Notes under the pieces: model-generated
The model's input: the letters and a program-made list of their open reading frames with translations, nothing else
Database searches by the model: none
Told to the model about the DNA's origin: nothing
NCBI GenBank assembly: GCA_035582835.1
Contig: JAYKAV010003266.1
Span: 2,413,783 to 2,477,782 of the forward strand
Reading direction: 5' to 3'
Length of the DNA: 64,000 nucleotides
Source of the DNA: Phoebastria nigripes
Taxonomy: Eukaryota; Chordata; Aves; Procellariiformes; Diomedeidae
Position numbers and translations under genes: made by a program
Shown: in pieces, positions 24,718 through 37,531 of the stretch
Layout of the letters: each line of letters opens with the position of its first letter
How positions within the stretch are numbered: position 1 is the stretch's first letter

Positions 24718-27700
24718 GCAGCATGATTTCATCTTCAAACTATTCCAATATCCACTTGTGTACAGTAGGTTACCCATTTATAGGTTTCTAATAAAAGCAA
24801 ATCTTCCTTAAGTGGCTATTACTGGATTTCTCCTTTCAGCCTAGGGATAAGCAGGATTCTGGGCTTTAAAAAGATCTCTAGTGGGCTGAATAAGAAAGTG
24901 ACAACTGAAGAATGTCATGGCAAAACTTCGATACGTTCTAATTACAGCACCGTTAACGAGAAGAACATTTGTCAGATCAGAGCATTCATCACATTTAGCA
25001 CAGACACGCTGAAATCATCTATTCACATAGAGTCTAAAAATTTTCTACTGATGTCTAGTTAGATTCCACAGAAGGTAGTGTCTGGCAATACAAGGTAAGT
25101 TACACCATCTGGAAATAATTAATACTTTTTTTTTTTTAAAATCAAGTACTTCTTTTAGGAATTTGCACAGTCTGTTGCTAAAGAAAATTATGTATTTATT
25201 TTCTTTTAAAAACGAACCGAAATACAACTTTAGGAAATATCTGTTCATTACATTTAGATACATAGTCTGAGACTGACTTATTTCCAAAGTGTTCCTTCAC
25301 AGAGGGTTATATTCACATGCACCTTATAGGTTTTCTATATTCTCCACCATATTACACCTCATCACAATATTTATAATAAAAAGGCTAACCTTTAGACATT
25401 GACATTTAGTATGAACATCTGCAATGTATAAGAAACCCTGAAGAGTAATTTGATTGCACCGAGACAGATGTAGGCTGGTAAAATAATAAGGCACAGTACT
25501 ATGTATAGGGAACATGGGTTACTCTTTTAGCAACACAGACTTACTGACCTAGTTAGCCCATCTGCAAGAACTGTATTTGGATTAAAGTCACTGCACCCTC
25601 CGAGTGCAGGGACAACATTCACCTATCCAAGACTGCTCTGATGGCCCAAGGATTTTACATGTTACAGTGGGAGTCAAAAAATTGTAAGGTATCAGTGGAG
25701 TTTTAGAACACACAAGGGCTCTTTTGTGGGAAGTACGAAGTGTATACATTTCCCCAAACCCTTATCAAATTAAAACAAAACCAAACAAAAAACCCCTCCA
25801 AAACCCCACCATCAAGTGGTATCTGTGACAAACACTAAAGATAAAAACATGATGTCCAATTTTCAAAACTGCCAGGTACCCACAGCTCCGAGTGCTCAGC
25901 ACATGCAAAAGCGGCAGGTTTTTCCATTAAGGAAAAGTCTGTCGGCGTAGTTTGTTTTGAATCTCAGCTGGGTGCTGCAGAGAAGTACCGCAGATCTTTC
26001 CATATTATTTTGGCTCTCCACTTCCACAACAGTATTAAACTTTGGCAGGCAGGGGATTTGTATCAATCATTTCAGCAGAGATCTCTGGGTGCAGAATCAG
26101 CCTTTTGCTTGTATGGCTAGGATTAGTAAGACGTTGCTGAGATCATCATGTATATGTTTCACAGCCAAAACAGCTATTAGTATTAAACAAGAAAAAAAAG
26201 AAGAGCTGTAGTCTGCAGTGAATATCCCTTTAAAAAGGACCCTAGGTTTATTTCGGAGGTAGTTTTAAAGAGGATGACCATTGCAAAGAACCTCTACTGA
26301 TAAACCGCTGCTTAAAAAGTTTTCAACTGCATGAAAGCCCTAACAGGTCACAACGATTGTAAACAAATTCAGATTGAGCAACACACTCACTCGTCCACAA
26401 AAGTCACCTTAAAGCTTTCCAGTTAGCCTGTTCTGAATTAGGTTACCGGACAACTAGAGCTCCTATTCAAGCTGGATGGGAAGGATAAAAAACCTCTAGT
26501 GAAGGGTAACTGTGGTACGCAGAAGATCTCTATAATCAGGTCATGTTGTGAAACAAGCTTCACATTCAGCAGTTGGCATTAGTAAGATGAAACCTGTGAA
26601 GAACTAAACGCAGCCTGGGTGGGTGTCTGTCTGTGGTACCACGTTCCGCAGCGAAGGGTAATACTTCACTGTCCCGCTGAGTTCAAAGAAAAACAAGTTT
26701 CTCCTTGCAACTTGGACAGGCAGATAATACTCGGATCCCCATGTAAAAGCAATGTGTATGTCAGATGTGATGCTCATGCCTTGGCATTCATTTATATAAA
26801 AATATTGCTAAACCAAACAGGTAAAAATGCAGACAATAAACAGAGCGTGTTATTTACAATACAGAGACCAACAGTGTAGTAAACCAGAGGAAACGTTATA
26901 AGGAACATTTTAAATCAAGTTTAAGTGACTTTTATAAATGTGATGTCTGTTTTGCTGTAAACCCAAAGTAATTTGCATTTGTTTTGTGCTAACTTCCTAG
27001 AAGAACAAGATTGAAGTTCCAGTGGAATCTCACCAGTGCTGGCAGATTAACAAACCTGCAAAGCAAGTGTTACCACAAAAATAAAAGCTCTTCTGTTGAT
27101 TTATTTAGACAAGTTCAGTTTCAGACTACTTTTAACATTCTAACCAGTATCACAACTGATGAAAATGATGGACTTCAGGCGATTTCAGACCTCACTAGTG
27201 TTTAGCTTTCCAAAGAATAAAGTGTGAATTTGAGATTCGACTGCATCGCAGTGAAGACAGCCACTGTGACCGTGACCACCCCCTATAAACGACACCATCC
27301 AACGACGCAGCCTGTGGTCCAACCCTCCACACGTGGCTGTGGGCAACTCCTATGCCAATTCACAGGGAACTCAACAAGTCAGGTGCTTGCAGGGACGATT
27401 CCTCAGCTCTCTCCCAGATAGGAGATTTATTAGCGCTCTCCCAGTTTGGGAATACTGTGTCACACTATTCACTGAAAGCAAACATTTTATAAAGAAAATG
27501 GGGCTTAGTAATTGGAAACAAGAGCAAAATATTCTCAGCTGTATTCCCTGGGTTATGAAGAAGTCCTTTTCAATATAGTAAAAATCTGCTGAGGCTGCTT
27601 CCTTTTCCTTCTCACCTACTATGGCTATACAGACAAGAGACCCAAATTAGCAAGACAGTTAACTATGCACTTGATTTTAAAATATAGTAGTCCCCAGCAA

Positions 27701-29150
27701 GATCCAGTCTTAAACATACACAACTCATAACAGGCACCTTGTGTGGTCAGGTCATGCTGAACATATTTTCCAGCTAAAAAGCAATGTTCTTGCCGGCTAA
27801 TTACTTTATCTGCAGTTTTACAGCACCAGCCTTAGGTGAGGTTACTGTGTGTACACCAGAGGATGTTACATTAGAAGTTACCTCACAGTAACTAGTTCCC
27901 AGAAGTCACAGGAGAATGATTATTCTACATTTGGCATTTTATAGATGAAAATGGTTTAGAACCAAGATACTGCTCTGTGTTCCTAAGAGAAGACCTGTAG
28001 GTACAGCTCCTAGCACACCAACACTGTACTGTCTTCTGCCAGGCTCCAGGCACTACCATCGCTTTACAGTCTCTACATAAAGTGCTTCTCTATGCATCTT
28101 TCCTAACAAGCTATTGTTCCTGAAAGGTTCCTTTCTCCTCGCTTACCAGGTATATTTTGTAAAAAAATGTATAGAGTAAAGGGCAGAGGAGGAAGCAGAA
28201 TGTTTCTGGCTTCTGAAAACGTGCCACATCTATTAGAGATTCTACTAAAATCGATGGTATCTATCTTCTGCCACTTCCCCCAAAAATCCACTTCCCTGAT
28301 TCTCCATTCAAATAAAACTTCACTCAGCCAAGCAAAATAAAAAATACCAGTCATGCATTATTATGAAGTGAACCATGAACATACCATACCTGCTGGTATT
28401 ACTTGTAGCTGCACAGATAAAGGCTAGACTGTTATTTTAATATTATTACTATGCTTATTGACTTTACACTTGTAAAACAAAAGAACTCAGAAAAGCCAAG
28501 TACACGAGAACCTCAGTTTAAACAACAGTCCTGGAAAGTTTGGAGCTTTGGCTCTGTCTTTTTATACAGGCCTCCACCCAGCATTTCACCAGTGCTGTAA
28601 TTAAACAGAGTAGAGGAGAAAATGCAGCCCCATCTTCTCAGAGGGTGGGTCTTGTATTGAACATGTGGTCACCTTATCTTAAGAATCACCCTGATAATTC
28701 CTTTGTTTGTATACTGAGAGTCTCCTTGTTTTAACATTAAAAACCTGCTACAGAGAAACTAATTAAATTTAAAACCTTCTGTTCATAAAAGCTCTAAATT
28801 GTATTTAAAATTGTGTTCAGGCACCTGGCAAGAGATCAGATGTTTTTGTAAATGGACTCGAGCCATATGGCTGCAAGAAGTAACAACCCGAACAAGTTGT
28901 GCTGTTGTCATTACAGGTCACACCACCTTTTCATGTTCTTGGAAGATAAAGAAAGAGGAAATACAAGCTCATGTATTTCAAGAATGAGAAAAAGTAGGCA
29001 TGTCTCTCTCGGAATGCGATTAGAAATAAAGCAATTCTTCCCATAACGTATTTTCATTTGGATCCACCAGTTTTTGCACCTCATCAGTCTTTCCTGATAT
29101 TTCACAGATTATACTTAGATTTCAGATCATGCTTCTAATCATTAGGCGTG

Positions 29151-29161
29151 CCCCCCCCCCC
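29151..29161. repeat. Poly-C run, 11 bases
   Basis: Eleven consecutive C bases in otherwise AT-rich DNA, a site prone to length variation and sequencing error. Confidence 0.9.
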
Positions 29162-30218
29162 GCCATTTTCTAGTTACAGTCCTGGGCCTTAAAAACTTTT
29201 ACTTGTCTGATAGGGGTGGCACGTTTGCTTTTTATTAAAAGAGCTCCATGTAATTCAATGGAATTCACTCTACACACACAAAAAAAAGAAATTTCTAAAG
29301 TGACCAGAATCTCAAACATGTACATAAAACAGCTCTTTAAGTTCAACATTTTTGTTTTGGGAACAACACAGGAAAACAAACACACACACACACCCCCCTG
29401 GCAGAACTGATGATTTAAATCCGAGCTCCAAAGAAATGTATAATTGATTCATTAGCCCTGAACAAACTGGCCCACACTTGTGATGGACCAGTCCTGATCT
29501 TGAATTCCCCTACCAGCTTTCCATAGACTTTTAAGGGAAATAGCAAGTGTACAGAAGTTAGTAGTTTTATTTAGATATATCCTGTGTTCCATGGCATTTC
29601 TACACTCCTTTGGGGAAAAAAAAAATTCAGACGATAAAATTTCAACACCAAATTCCTTTGGTGTCTACATCCCATGGTATTTTTAAAAATCTCAGTCAGG
29701 ATAGATAAGGGAAAAGCAGCACAGAGAAATCAAATTCTTCAAACATGTTAGCAATTTGCAAGTAAGTTCCCAATGCATTACATTAACACATCTGTGCTTT
29801 TGACAATAGATGTAAAAACTCTCCCCAGAATAAAAAGAGTTCAGTTGGGGATTAACTGAAAATATGTATTTTAAATCAATTTCCCTTGCTGTCTTAAGCA
29901 AAAGAATCTGTTAAACCGTCCTGATAAGAAATAGGTTGATTTCTAAAACAGCATTATTAAATAGCACGTTTGTCAAACTGTCATTTTACTCAACAGCTGA
30001 GCTGACCTACCCAGTAATGTAATATGCACCACATTGTGAGCGAAACAATTGGATAAAAGCCCTTTAAATGTGTACATTTTGACTGAACTGTCTATATTCA
30101 AGATTTAGCCTCTAATAAAAAGTAAATCCATTAAAAACCTCTGCATTTAGCTTCCTTACACATTATTAACAAACAATTAAAATACAAGGTATGTATTTTG
30201 GAAATACATAATTCTCTA

Positions 30219-31790
30219 TTAGCTGACCAGTTTGGGTAGCACAGTACATAGAGGTATACTGCCATTGGAGTCGGATGTTAAATTAGCCCTCAGCTTGTTC
30301 GCTACGCCAACTACAGGAGGCAACTTGGAACCTATTCCTGTGAAAGAACTTGTATAGCTAGAAATACGTTTATTGGAGGTTTTATCAGTGCTGGGTGGTT
30401 TGGGCGTTCGTTTACAAATCCAAGGGTGCCTTAAAGCTTGACTCGGAGTCATGCGTGCGGAAGGATCCCAGCTGAGACATTCTTTTAAGAACTCTATAAA
30501 CAAGGGATCGTCGCAGCCTTTCAGTGCCGTCACCCAGTCTTTGTTCCCTGGAGCGCCTCGTATTTTACCCCGGCGCGAGCGACTCCCATTAAGGGTCACT
30601 CTTCCATCTGCATGCGTAGTTACAGTGCAGTAGCGAGGATGACCCTTAGAGTTGATGAAGTTCTTGGCTCGCTTGGATTGATCCAAAAGCTTCTGAGGTG
30701 GCATTCCAAGAAGTTCCATCATACAAGCCAGTTGGTCTCCCTCATCCTCTCCAGGAAAAAGAGGATATCCAGTCAATAGCTCCACCAGAATACAGCCAAA
30801 ACTCCACATGTCTATGGGCATCCCATAGCGACTTCCCAGAATTACCTCTGGTGCCCGATAAAATCGAGACTGAATATACGTGTAGACTCTTTGGTGCTCA
30901 AAACAGCTGGACCCAAAATCTATAACCTTGATTCCACTCCTCCCTTGCTGTTTTAGGAGGATATTTTCTGGCTTCAAGTCACAGTGTATGATTTTGTTTC
31001 TATAAAGGGCATCCAAACACTGCAGTATAGAGTGAGCAAACTTGCGTACCAGTTGGATACTGAAGCCCTGAAACTTGTTTCTTTTAATCAGCTCATACAG
31101 GTTCATACTCAAGAGTTCAAAGGTCATACAGATGTGGTTCCGAAAGGTGAAGCTTTCCAGCATGTGAATAACATTCATACTGCCCGTTTTATCCTGCTTC
31201 TTCAAATGCTCCAGAATCCGGATTTCTTCTGCTGCTTGGCGATGGAATCTCTTTTCATTGCGAACCATCTTTAAGGCTAAGTGTTGGTGGAGTTTGTGAT
31301 CGTAGACTTTAGCAACTTGTCCAAAACTGCCCTTGCCAATGATTTTGAGTACTTCATACCGGTAAGCAAGATGGTCATGAGGCACGTGAATGTAGCTGCC
31401 TTGGTCATCATCATAACCTCCATTGTTGGGACCACCAATTACTCCTTGTCTCTTTTTTGCAGCTGGACCCACAAAGTAAATTTCAGAAAAATTAAATATC
31501 TCTTGCTGCTCATAAGCAGATAACTGATGTTTGTACTGTTTGACAGCTTGCTCTGGAGCTTGGGAAATGGCTTTATGTGCTTTTGAGGAACTACCACCAC
31601 CTTTAGAAGTGCTTATGCTCTCTATACTTTTATCTTTTGTCAGGGAAGGAAGAGATCTTTCTGAACCAGTAATTCCTGCAGACTGAAGAGTGCTACTCCT
31701 TCTGTTGCCAGAGTCCTCAAATAATTGCTCCACTTTGACCTGACTTCCAGTCAGAGGGTGATCCTTCATTGCAAGTTTGTTGCTAGAAAC
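30219..31790 (-). CDS. DYRK3: DYRK3 last coding exon: kinase domain and C-terminus
   Basis: The exon follows a CTGTAG acceptor (31796-31791) in phase 0 and ends at TAA. Counting from the internal methionine at 31769, it holds the NAPA/DYRK-homology region (about 75-140, with [16 protein letters not shown]), the glycine loop GKGSFG at 145-150, catalytic Lys167 (ALK), the DYRK-type catalytic loop HCDLKPEN with Asp264, DFG at 284-286 and the activation-loop YTY at 296-298, followed by SRFYRAPE. All residues needed for activity are present. The serine-rich stretch at about 50-62 ([12 protein letters not shown]) is probably disordered. The seven codons before Met31769 are in frame with the upstream exon, so that methionine is not the normal start. 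Confidence 0.96.
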   Translation of the reverse strand, partial: VSSNKLAMKDHPLTGSQVKVEQLFEDSGNRRSSTLQSAGITGSERSLPSLTKDKSIESISTSKGGGSSSKAHKAISQAPEQAVKQYKHQLSAYEQQEIFNFSEIYFVGPAAKKRQGVIGGPNNGGYDDDQGSYIHVPHDHLAYRYEVLKIIGKGSFGQVAKVYDHKLHQHLALKMVRNEKRFHRQAAEEIRILEHLKKQDKTGSMNVIHMLESFTFRNHICMTFELLSMNLYELIKRNKFQGFSIQLVRKFAHSILQCLDALYRNKIIHCDLKPENILLKQQGRSGIKVIDFGSSCFEHQRVYTYIQSRFYRAPEVILGSRYGMPIDMWSFGCILVELLTGYPLFPGEDEGDQLACMMELLGMPPQKLLDQSKRAKNFINSKGHPRYCTVTTHADGRVTLNGSRSRRGKIRGAPGNKDWVTALKGCDDPLFIEFLKECLSWDPSARMTPSQALRHPWICKRTPKPPSTDKTSNKRISSYTSSFTGIGSKLPPVVGVANKLRANLTSDSNGSIPLCTVLPKLVS

Positions 31791-34700
31791 CTACAGATGG
31801 AAAAAACAAGAAAATAGGCTTTACTTTAGCTTTTACAGCACAGACTAAGAACAAAATCAATACCACTTAAAATAAAAACAGTAACATCAATAGGTTTTGC
31901 ATTTCTATTAGGAACAAATATAAAATGCTGGACTTAAGCTAACTCAAGTTACAAGCATAGTTATAGAAGGGTACACAAAGAGAATGCAACTTACTGAAAC
32001 AAGCACTTGCACAAATGTAGTGTATTTTTAAGTCCATAAAGGGTAAACCCTAGACAGTCAAACGCTCAAACAAGGACACAATACCTATCGCTACTAGTAT
32101 GCACGTAGTCAGCAAACAGCCGGGGGAACAGCTATGTTTAGCTTTAAACGTGGGTGCAGCAAACACAACCAACGACAGATGCAACTTGCACCTGTCTGAA
32201 ACATGCAACATAACATGAATGTGCAGAGAAGTGTTAGGAATATTGCAAAGACAAGTGTGCCAAAGGAGACAAAGAAATGACAGCAAGTGACATAAGGCTG
32301 GTGTAACCAAGCTGAACAAGAAGCAAAAGGATGACAGAGCAAGACAGGATAAACCATACTTTTTTTTTTCTTTTTTTAAATTGATGTTTTTTCTTTGAAG
32401 GGGAAAATACCATCATATCCACAACTCCTTGTAAAACCATGATAGCTGCACAACTATCTTAAGACAGACTTGGAAGCTCTGAATAATCAAGAATCTCTCT
32501 TACTCCAACTCTGTTGACAGTCTGTAACCACTGCCTCTTACTGCCATATGTTAAAATATTTACATCTGAAATGCATGCATAGAAGGTGAGAAAAGCACTG
32601 TGAAATTTTCCAAGCTTGTCATTTTTACAAATTATTATATGCTCAACTCCCTGGAGTTCAGTTCCTTACTTGAACAGCAGTTATTCCCCTTTTCTACTCA
32701 CTGACGCTCCATGCTGATAGACAGCAGAGAGGTGTTGTCTTATCCTGTGCAACACTGAATAAGCCATGACTAGAGTAGCAACATCTGTTTTCCATTTTGT
32801 CCTTTAATCTAAAAATAAAGATTTGAGACACATGCCAAACCGAATCCCTGAAACCAAAATAACTACACAGGAATCAAACAAAAAATATAAATAAACCTGC
32901 AGATCCACAGCAGTAAAACCAAATTCCTTTTTAGTTACATACAATCCAACATCTCGGCACAGTCAGTAAATAAGGGAAGTGAACGTTCTCGCCAAAAACA
33001 CTACTCATGTCTCTTTTAAGAGTCTGTCTGTCGGTGCTGCCTTGAAATGTTAGCTCTTGCTCACAAGCCCCAAAAAATGGGCATTTCCTGCAGAAGTCAG
33101 TCCTTATCAATGGTGACCAGGGGCCATCGGATATATCCTACTAAGTTCCACTATTCTGAGTCCTATCAACCCAAAAATATGGTGTACTGTAAGAGACACG
33201 CCTTTCCAGAAAGTCTTAAATAAAAAAACAAAGCCCAACCCTGGTAAGTTAGAATAAATGCCTTTTTCTCAGAGTCTGGCTGAACCTCCGAGATAAGAAT
33301 GACCTATTTTCAGAACTGGCTAAAAGACTATTCAGTCCAGCAGACTCAAACAGTAAGTTTACAAATAAACAGTGAACATAAGCACAGAACAAGGTTCACA
33401 CTTGTTTGTTTTCTGAAGTTTTCCGGGGCAGGGCAGGAGAGAGGGGGGAAAACAAAACAAGCCAAGCCTGTCCTTCTACAGTAGAAGTCTTATTTTCACT
33501 TTTGCAATCAAAACTCGATATTCTTCCTATAAGAGTTTCAATTGTATGCACAACAGAAGCAGCTTTTTATCACTGTGACTTCAGAATAGACACAACTGCA
33601 CCTTTGCAGACCACCACCCTGATGCCGAACATTGCCATGGCAGTTTGTATCAGCAGGGCTCTGCGAAGCAGCCTTCTCTAGCTGGAAGAATGAATTAAGC
33701 ACCAAAACTTCAAAACGCGCTACTGTATCGCACAAATTTCTTTCAACTATTGGATTTCCAAAAAATGGTGTTAAGAGTCTGAATGTCATAAATTGTAGCA
33801 ACATGATAAAGTGTGAAAGCCTTGCAAACAGCACTACATCTAAATATTCCCTATTCAGGAGCAATAGCAACTCTGCTAATGCTGTTTGTGGCAAACATTC
33901 TGTACCTTTGAATCCCTAAATAAACAAGGAATTCATGATTCCATTTATCCTGGAACTATTTCTTAATGAAGAAACTACAGCTTTAGATCTCAAACCCGAC
34001 TCAACAGTAGCAAGGACCAAATTTTCATGCTTAGAGGACTACCAAAATCACTTGCCACATAACGGTCAGACACAAATATAGATCAATCTTAACTTGAACT
34101 CAGAAGAGCTGCACTTAAAGTCAGATGACTTCTGGGTAACATCAGCTTTCTTTCAACAGCTTTCTTTTACAAATCACAGGCTGCACAGGTTTTGTTTTAT
34201 TGATAAAGTGCTATTAGCAGCCAAGACATTAGACTGACAACACAAGTGGCACCCTGTTGAAGATTTTCACGTACTTACAAAACTTCATTTTAATTGAGAA
34301 GGAAACAGTTAACCCAGTTCCTACACAATTGGTTTTGCAAAAGTGCATCAGTTACTTTCTGAATACTGAATTAAACAAACTGAATTAAAACCATGTATTC
34401 TGAAAGCAGAGATATTTATGCTCTCTTATAGCTAAGATGAAAAGAATGGACAGCTGCAGACATCAGAAGTTTTCAATTCTCACGTAACATTACATCGTAA
34501 TACAAAAATCTTGCAAGAAGGAAACCTAATATCACTTAATTCCAGATACTTTCCCATTAAAATTGAGCATCATGATTTTCATCCTTGCATGCTTCATCTC
34601 AGTTCCTGCTCGCAAGATACCACTAAGGTTGTATTTTTTTCATGTGTCATTATGGCAAAACTAGGCATTTTATAATCCTTAATCTTGCCTTAAGAAGTTA

Positions 34701-35928
34701 AGAGGCTTGACGGAAAAAATACAGATGAAGAATAAAGTACACCAGGGAAACAAAATATTCATAGAGTTATATTTGTATTTAACTGGATAGTTCCATTCTT
34801 TGGATTTCTGTTCAGTTATGAACAACTGTAGTTACATTATGACTTAAACACTGCAGTTTAAGAGTTCCCACCCCCCTGCAAAAAAAACCAACCCACTAGT
34901 CTTCAAACTCTACTACTCAACAAATCTCTACATTTCTTCTGCTCTCCCTCAAAATGGGAAAACACAGACCCATGCTACTGAGTTTGATCAGTGAACGGCA
35001 CAGACCACATTAATCGCTAATACCTGTTACAATAAATTCCCACAAGGTGATGATTTTCAAATGCATCTTACTCAGTGAAATGACTATTTTCACATTTAGA
35101 CAGTGTTTTTTTAAGCTCAAGCTCCTTCACTTCTGCCAGAATTCAACAAGAGCCAAAACACATTTAAAAACCATATAAAGGTCAGATCACTGTACAGCTA
35201 AACATGACCGCTACTGCTCAGTTGAATCAAGTTAAGGAAAGATCTCTTAACTCCACATCTGCTGAGGAAACACAGCACTTATAAAGAAGCATGTTAACAC
35301 CTTCAGTCCATAAAGAGCTATTCTGCTAGCAGACATAGTGGCAGATAATGCCAAAGTTTTCAGAGGAGAAAGATACTTTTGTAAGATGTTTGGCAGTCAT
35401 GCAAACCCACACTGCTCCTTCTGCTGTTCCTAAGTACTTATCTCTCGGAATTTTCATGAGGGAAACTAAAATGGAAACGTGCAAGAGTTAAAGCAAAGCA
35501 TGTGTGGATTTACATACTTATCAACATACAAGGTGACACAGCAGAACACTTCAACCGTTTGTAAAATAACTTTCTTGATTAAAACACGAGCTTTGGATAG
35601 TAAGGATTTCTGAGGCTGCCTAGCGAGTTCTGCATTGAACACAATACCACATCATTTTTATGCTTAGTAAAAGCAATAACGTTAATAAGCTACTACAAAG
35701 CTGCAACATCCCACTTTTAAAATTTATTCTCTGTAGCGAGATATCTAACTCCTTGACAGTTTTCACTGCCACACAACACAACTCGGTGAAGACCCAGACA
35801 ACTTTAAAATACTCACATTAGATCTTCCAAGGGAAGGAAGTCCTGAGGGGCTGTGTTCTTCATTTGTAGACTCTTGGTACCTAATCTGATCTATCCTCAT
35901 ATAGGAGTCATATAATCCATCTCCAAAC
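30219..35928 (-). CDS. DYRK3: DYRK3, dual-specificity kinase, gene-level span (5' end missing)
   Basis: DYRK3 autophosphorylates its activation-loop tyrosine and then phosphorylates serine and threonine in substrates. It dissolves stress granules and other condensates and signals to mTORC1. Two exons are seen (30219-31790 and 35817-35928) with a 4.0 kb intron between them. Together they encode 560 residues; the human protein is 588 as I recall, so about 25 residues from a first exon are missing. DYRK3 rather than DYRK2 is supported by the C-terminal motif [11 protein letters not shown], the residues around GDGLYDSYM in the upstream exon and the neighbouring genes. The gene is divergent from EIF2D across a shared CpG island. 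Confidence 0.93.
31791..35816 (-). other. DYRK3 intron between the two seen exons
   Basis: AT-rich intron of 4026 bases with a canonical donor (GTGAGT) and acceptor (CTGTAG). I see no further exon, no recognisable repeat and no RNA gene in it. Confidence 0.8.
35817..35928 (-). CDS. DYRK3: DYRK3 upstream coding exon
   Basis: The exon encodes 37 residues beginning [13 protein letters not shown], matching the human segment LGDGVYDTFMMID, and ends LPSLGRSN before a GTGAGT donor (35816-35811). It joins in phase 0 to the last exon. Two AG acceptors lie four bases apart (exon start 35928 or 35932). I chose 35928 because the two human first exons, as I remember them, both need a G as the first base of this exon; this choice is less certain than the rest. 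Confidence 0.82.
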
Positions 35929-36565
35929 CTGGCTGGAAATGTCCCATATACAAACCAGTTAGTCACAACAATTCACGTTGATACAGACAGAGACAAATGC
36001 TGAAATGTATCTCACTTAGCACATTTTAATCTGTAGGATCATCAGTTCCCGTTCATTTATTAAATGATCTCTAGAATTTAACTATGACTATATTTTAATA
36101 CCACAACACAGCACAAAGCTCTTGGGAAATCTTAATTTGTGATACTTTTAATTTAGAGCTTCTCTTTTTTTAATCAACTTTTGCTCTGCAAATATATCCT
36201 CAAGAAACATTAACCAACATACTCCCCGGTTTCCCTTAAGTAGGATAATCCCGAACTAGCCTCATTGAGAGCGACAACAGAAAACGAGCATACACTTAAA
36301 TACTTGATAGGACTATCCTTTAAAGTAGGTTATCCTTTAAAAATGATACGTGGGAATTACAGTTAGCAGATTTGCTGCGAGGGGGGGAAAGAAAGGTCGC
36401 GTCGGTTCGCACAGTAACTGGCAAACACTGTTGAAGAACTTAAAATTGCAACGTTTAACGCGACGGACTCCGCACCGGGGCTCGGCAGTTCTGCGAACGG
36501 GAGAAACCACGGGGGGAGCGGGGCGAGGCGGGCTCCCCCGCCAGCCCCGGCCCTCCGCCCCGCGC
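35929..36565 (-). other. DYRK3 5' intron running into the CpG island
   Basis: This stretch should be the intron upstream of the second DYRK3 exon. It is AT-rich up to about 36.4 kb and then becomes CpG-rich before the assembly gap. I could not find the glycine- and proline-rich first coding exon expected for DYRK3 here; it may lie within the gap or in the GC-rich flanks. Confidence 0.5.
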
Positions 36566-36895
36566 NNNNNNNNNNNNNNNNNNNNNNNNNNNNNNNNNNN
36601 NNNNNNNNNNNNNNNNNNNNNNNNNNNNNNNNNNNNNNNNNNNNNNNNNNNNNNNNNNNNNNNNNNNNNNNNNNNNNNNNNNNNNNNNNNNNNNNNNNNN
36701 NNNNNNNNNNNNNNNNNNNNNNNNNNNNNNNNNNNNNNNNNNNNNNNNNNNNNNNNNNNNNNNNNNNNNNNNNNNNNNNNNNNNNNNNNNNNNNNNNNNN
36801 NNNNNNNNNNNNNNNNNNNNNNNNNNNNNNNNNNNNNNNNNNNNNNNNNNNNNNNNNNNNNNNNNNNNNNNNNNNNNNNNNNNNNNNNNNNNNNN
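36566..36895. other. Assembly gap, 330 N
   Basis: The gap interrupts the CpG island between DYRK3 and EIF2D. Its flanks are extremely GC-rich, which is a common reason for missing sequence in bird assemblies. The DYRK3 first exon may be inside or next to it. Long open frames that cross it are artefacts of the N run. Confidence 0.97.
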
Positions 36896-37419
36896 GGGGG
36901 AGGCGGGAGGGCCGGGCCGGGGAAGGGGGCCCGGCCGCCCGCAGGCCTCCCCGGGCAGGGGAAGGGGGCCGGGGGACGGCTGACAGCCGGGAGAGCACCC
37001 TCCTCGCAAAATGTCGTTACATTTTTAAATCCGTATCCGAAACCTTTGGGTTTCACTGCCCGTTTCTCGTCCCTCTCCCCCCTCAGCGCCTCTCCCGGTG
37101 CCCCCCGCCCCAGGAGACCCCTCACAGAACAAAGCACAAGCGTTTGGGAAGAGGGAAAGGCTCCATTAGGGTAAAACCCGCAGCACCCGCGGGCCCGGGC
37201 GCTCCACGCTTCCGGAGGACTCACGGCGATCGCCTCCCTCGTGTGGAGGAGGCCGAGCCGCACCGCGGGGGTGACCCCCGGCCCTCGCACCGCGCCGGGC
37301 CCAGGGGCGGTGGGCGCGGGGGGACCGGGCCGGGCCGGACTGGGCCGGAGCGGGCGGTCTGAGCGAGGCCGCGGGGAGGCGGTTTCCACCCGGACGCTTT
37401 TGTACAGCGGGACGGCGCC

Positions 37420-37440
37420 ATGGCGGCTGCCGCGGCCTGA
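37420..37440 (+). CDS. Short upstream ORF in the EIF2D 5' leader
   Basis: ATG GCG GCT GCC GCG GCC TGA encodes Met and five alanines, then stop. It ends 35 bases before the EIF2D start and is in a different frame. The ATG has a strong context (GCC before, G after) and lies in a YY1/TISU-like motif. It is translated only if transcription starts upstream of 37420, which is not known. Confidence 0.4.
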   Translation: MAAAAA

Positions 37441-37475
37441 GGGGAGCGCGGCGCCGGCCGGGGCGCGGGCCCGCC

Positions 37476-37531
37476 ATGTTCTCCAGGGCGTTCCGGGTGA
37501 GATCCAACACCGCCATCAAGGGGTCCGATCG
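37476..37531 (+). CDS. EIF2D: EIF2D exon 1
   Basis: Encodes MFSRAFRVRSNTAIKGSD and two bases of the next arginine codon. Donor GTGAGT. Near-identical to the human N-terminus. Confidence 0.95.

Larger units (their letters stand above)
24301..30218 (-). other. AT-rich DNA downstream of DYRK3, possible long 3' UTR
   Basis: Composition shifts to AT-rich here and stays so into the DYRK3 coding exon. No open frame with a recognisable domain is present on either strand. Several AATAAA signals occur on the minus strand, for example at 29566-29571 and 24712-24717, so the stretch may be DYRK3 3' UTR in whole or part. It also holds an 11-base C run (29151-29161) and a 14-base palindrome near 24.5 kb. 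Confidence 0.45.

Noticed and set aside
36337..37389. Long minus-strand open frame of about 350 codons across the gap
   Set aside because: A third of it is undetermined bases, and the rest is CpG-island sequence in which stops are rare. No DYRK3-like start was recognised.
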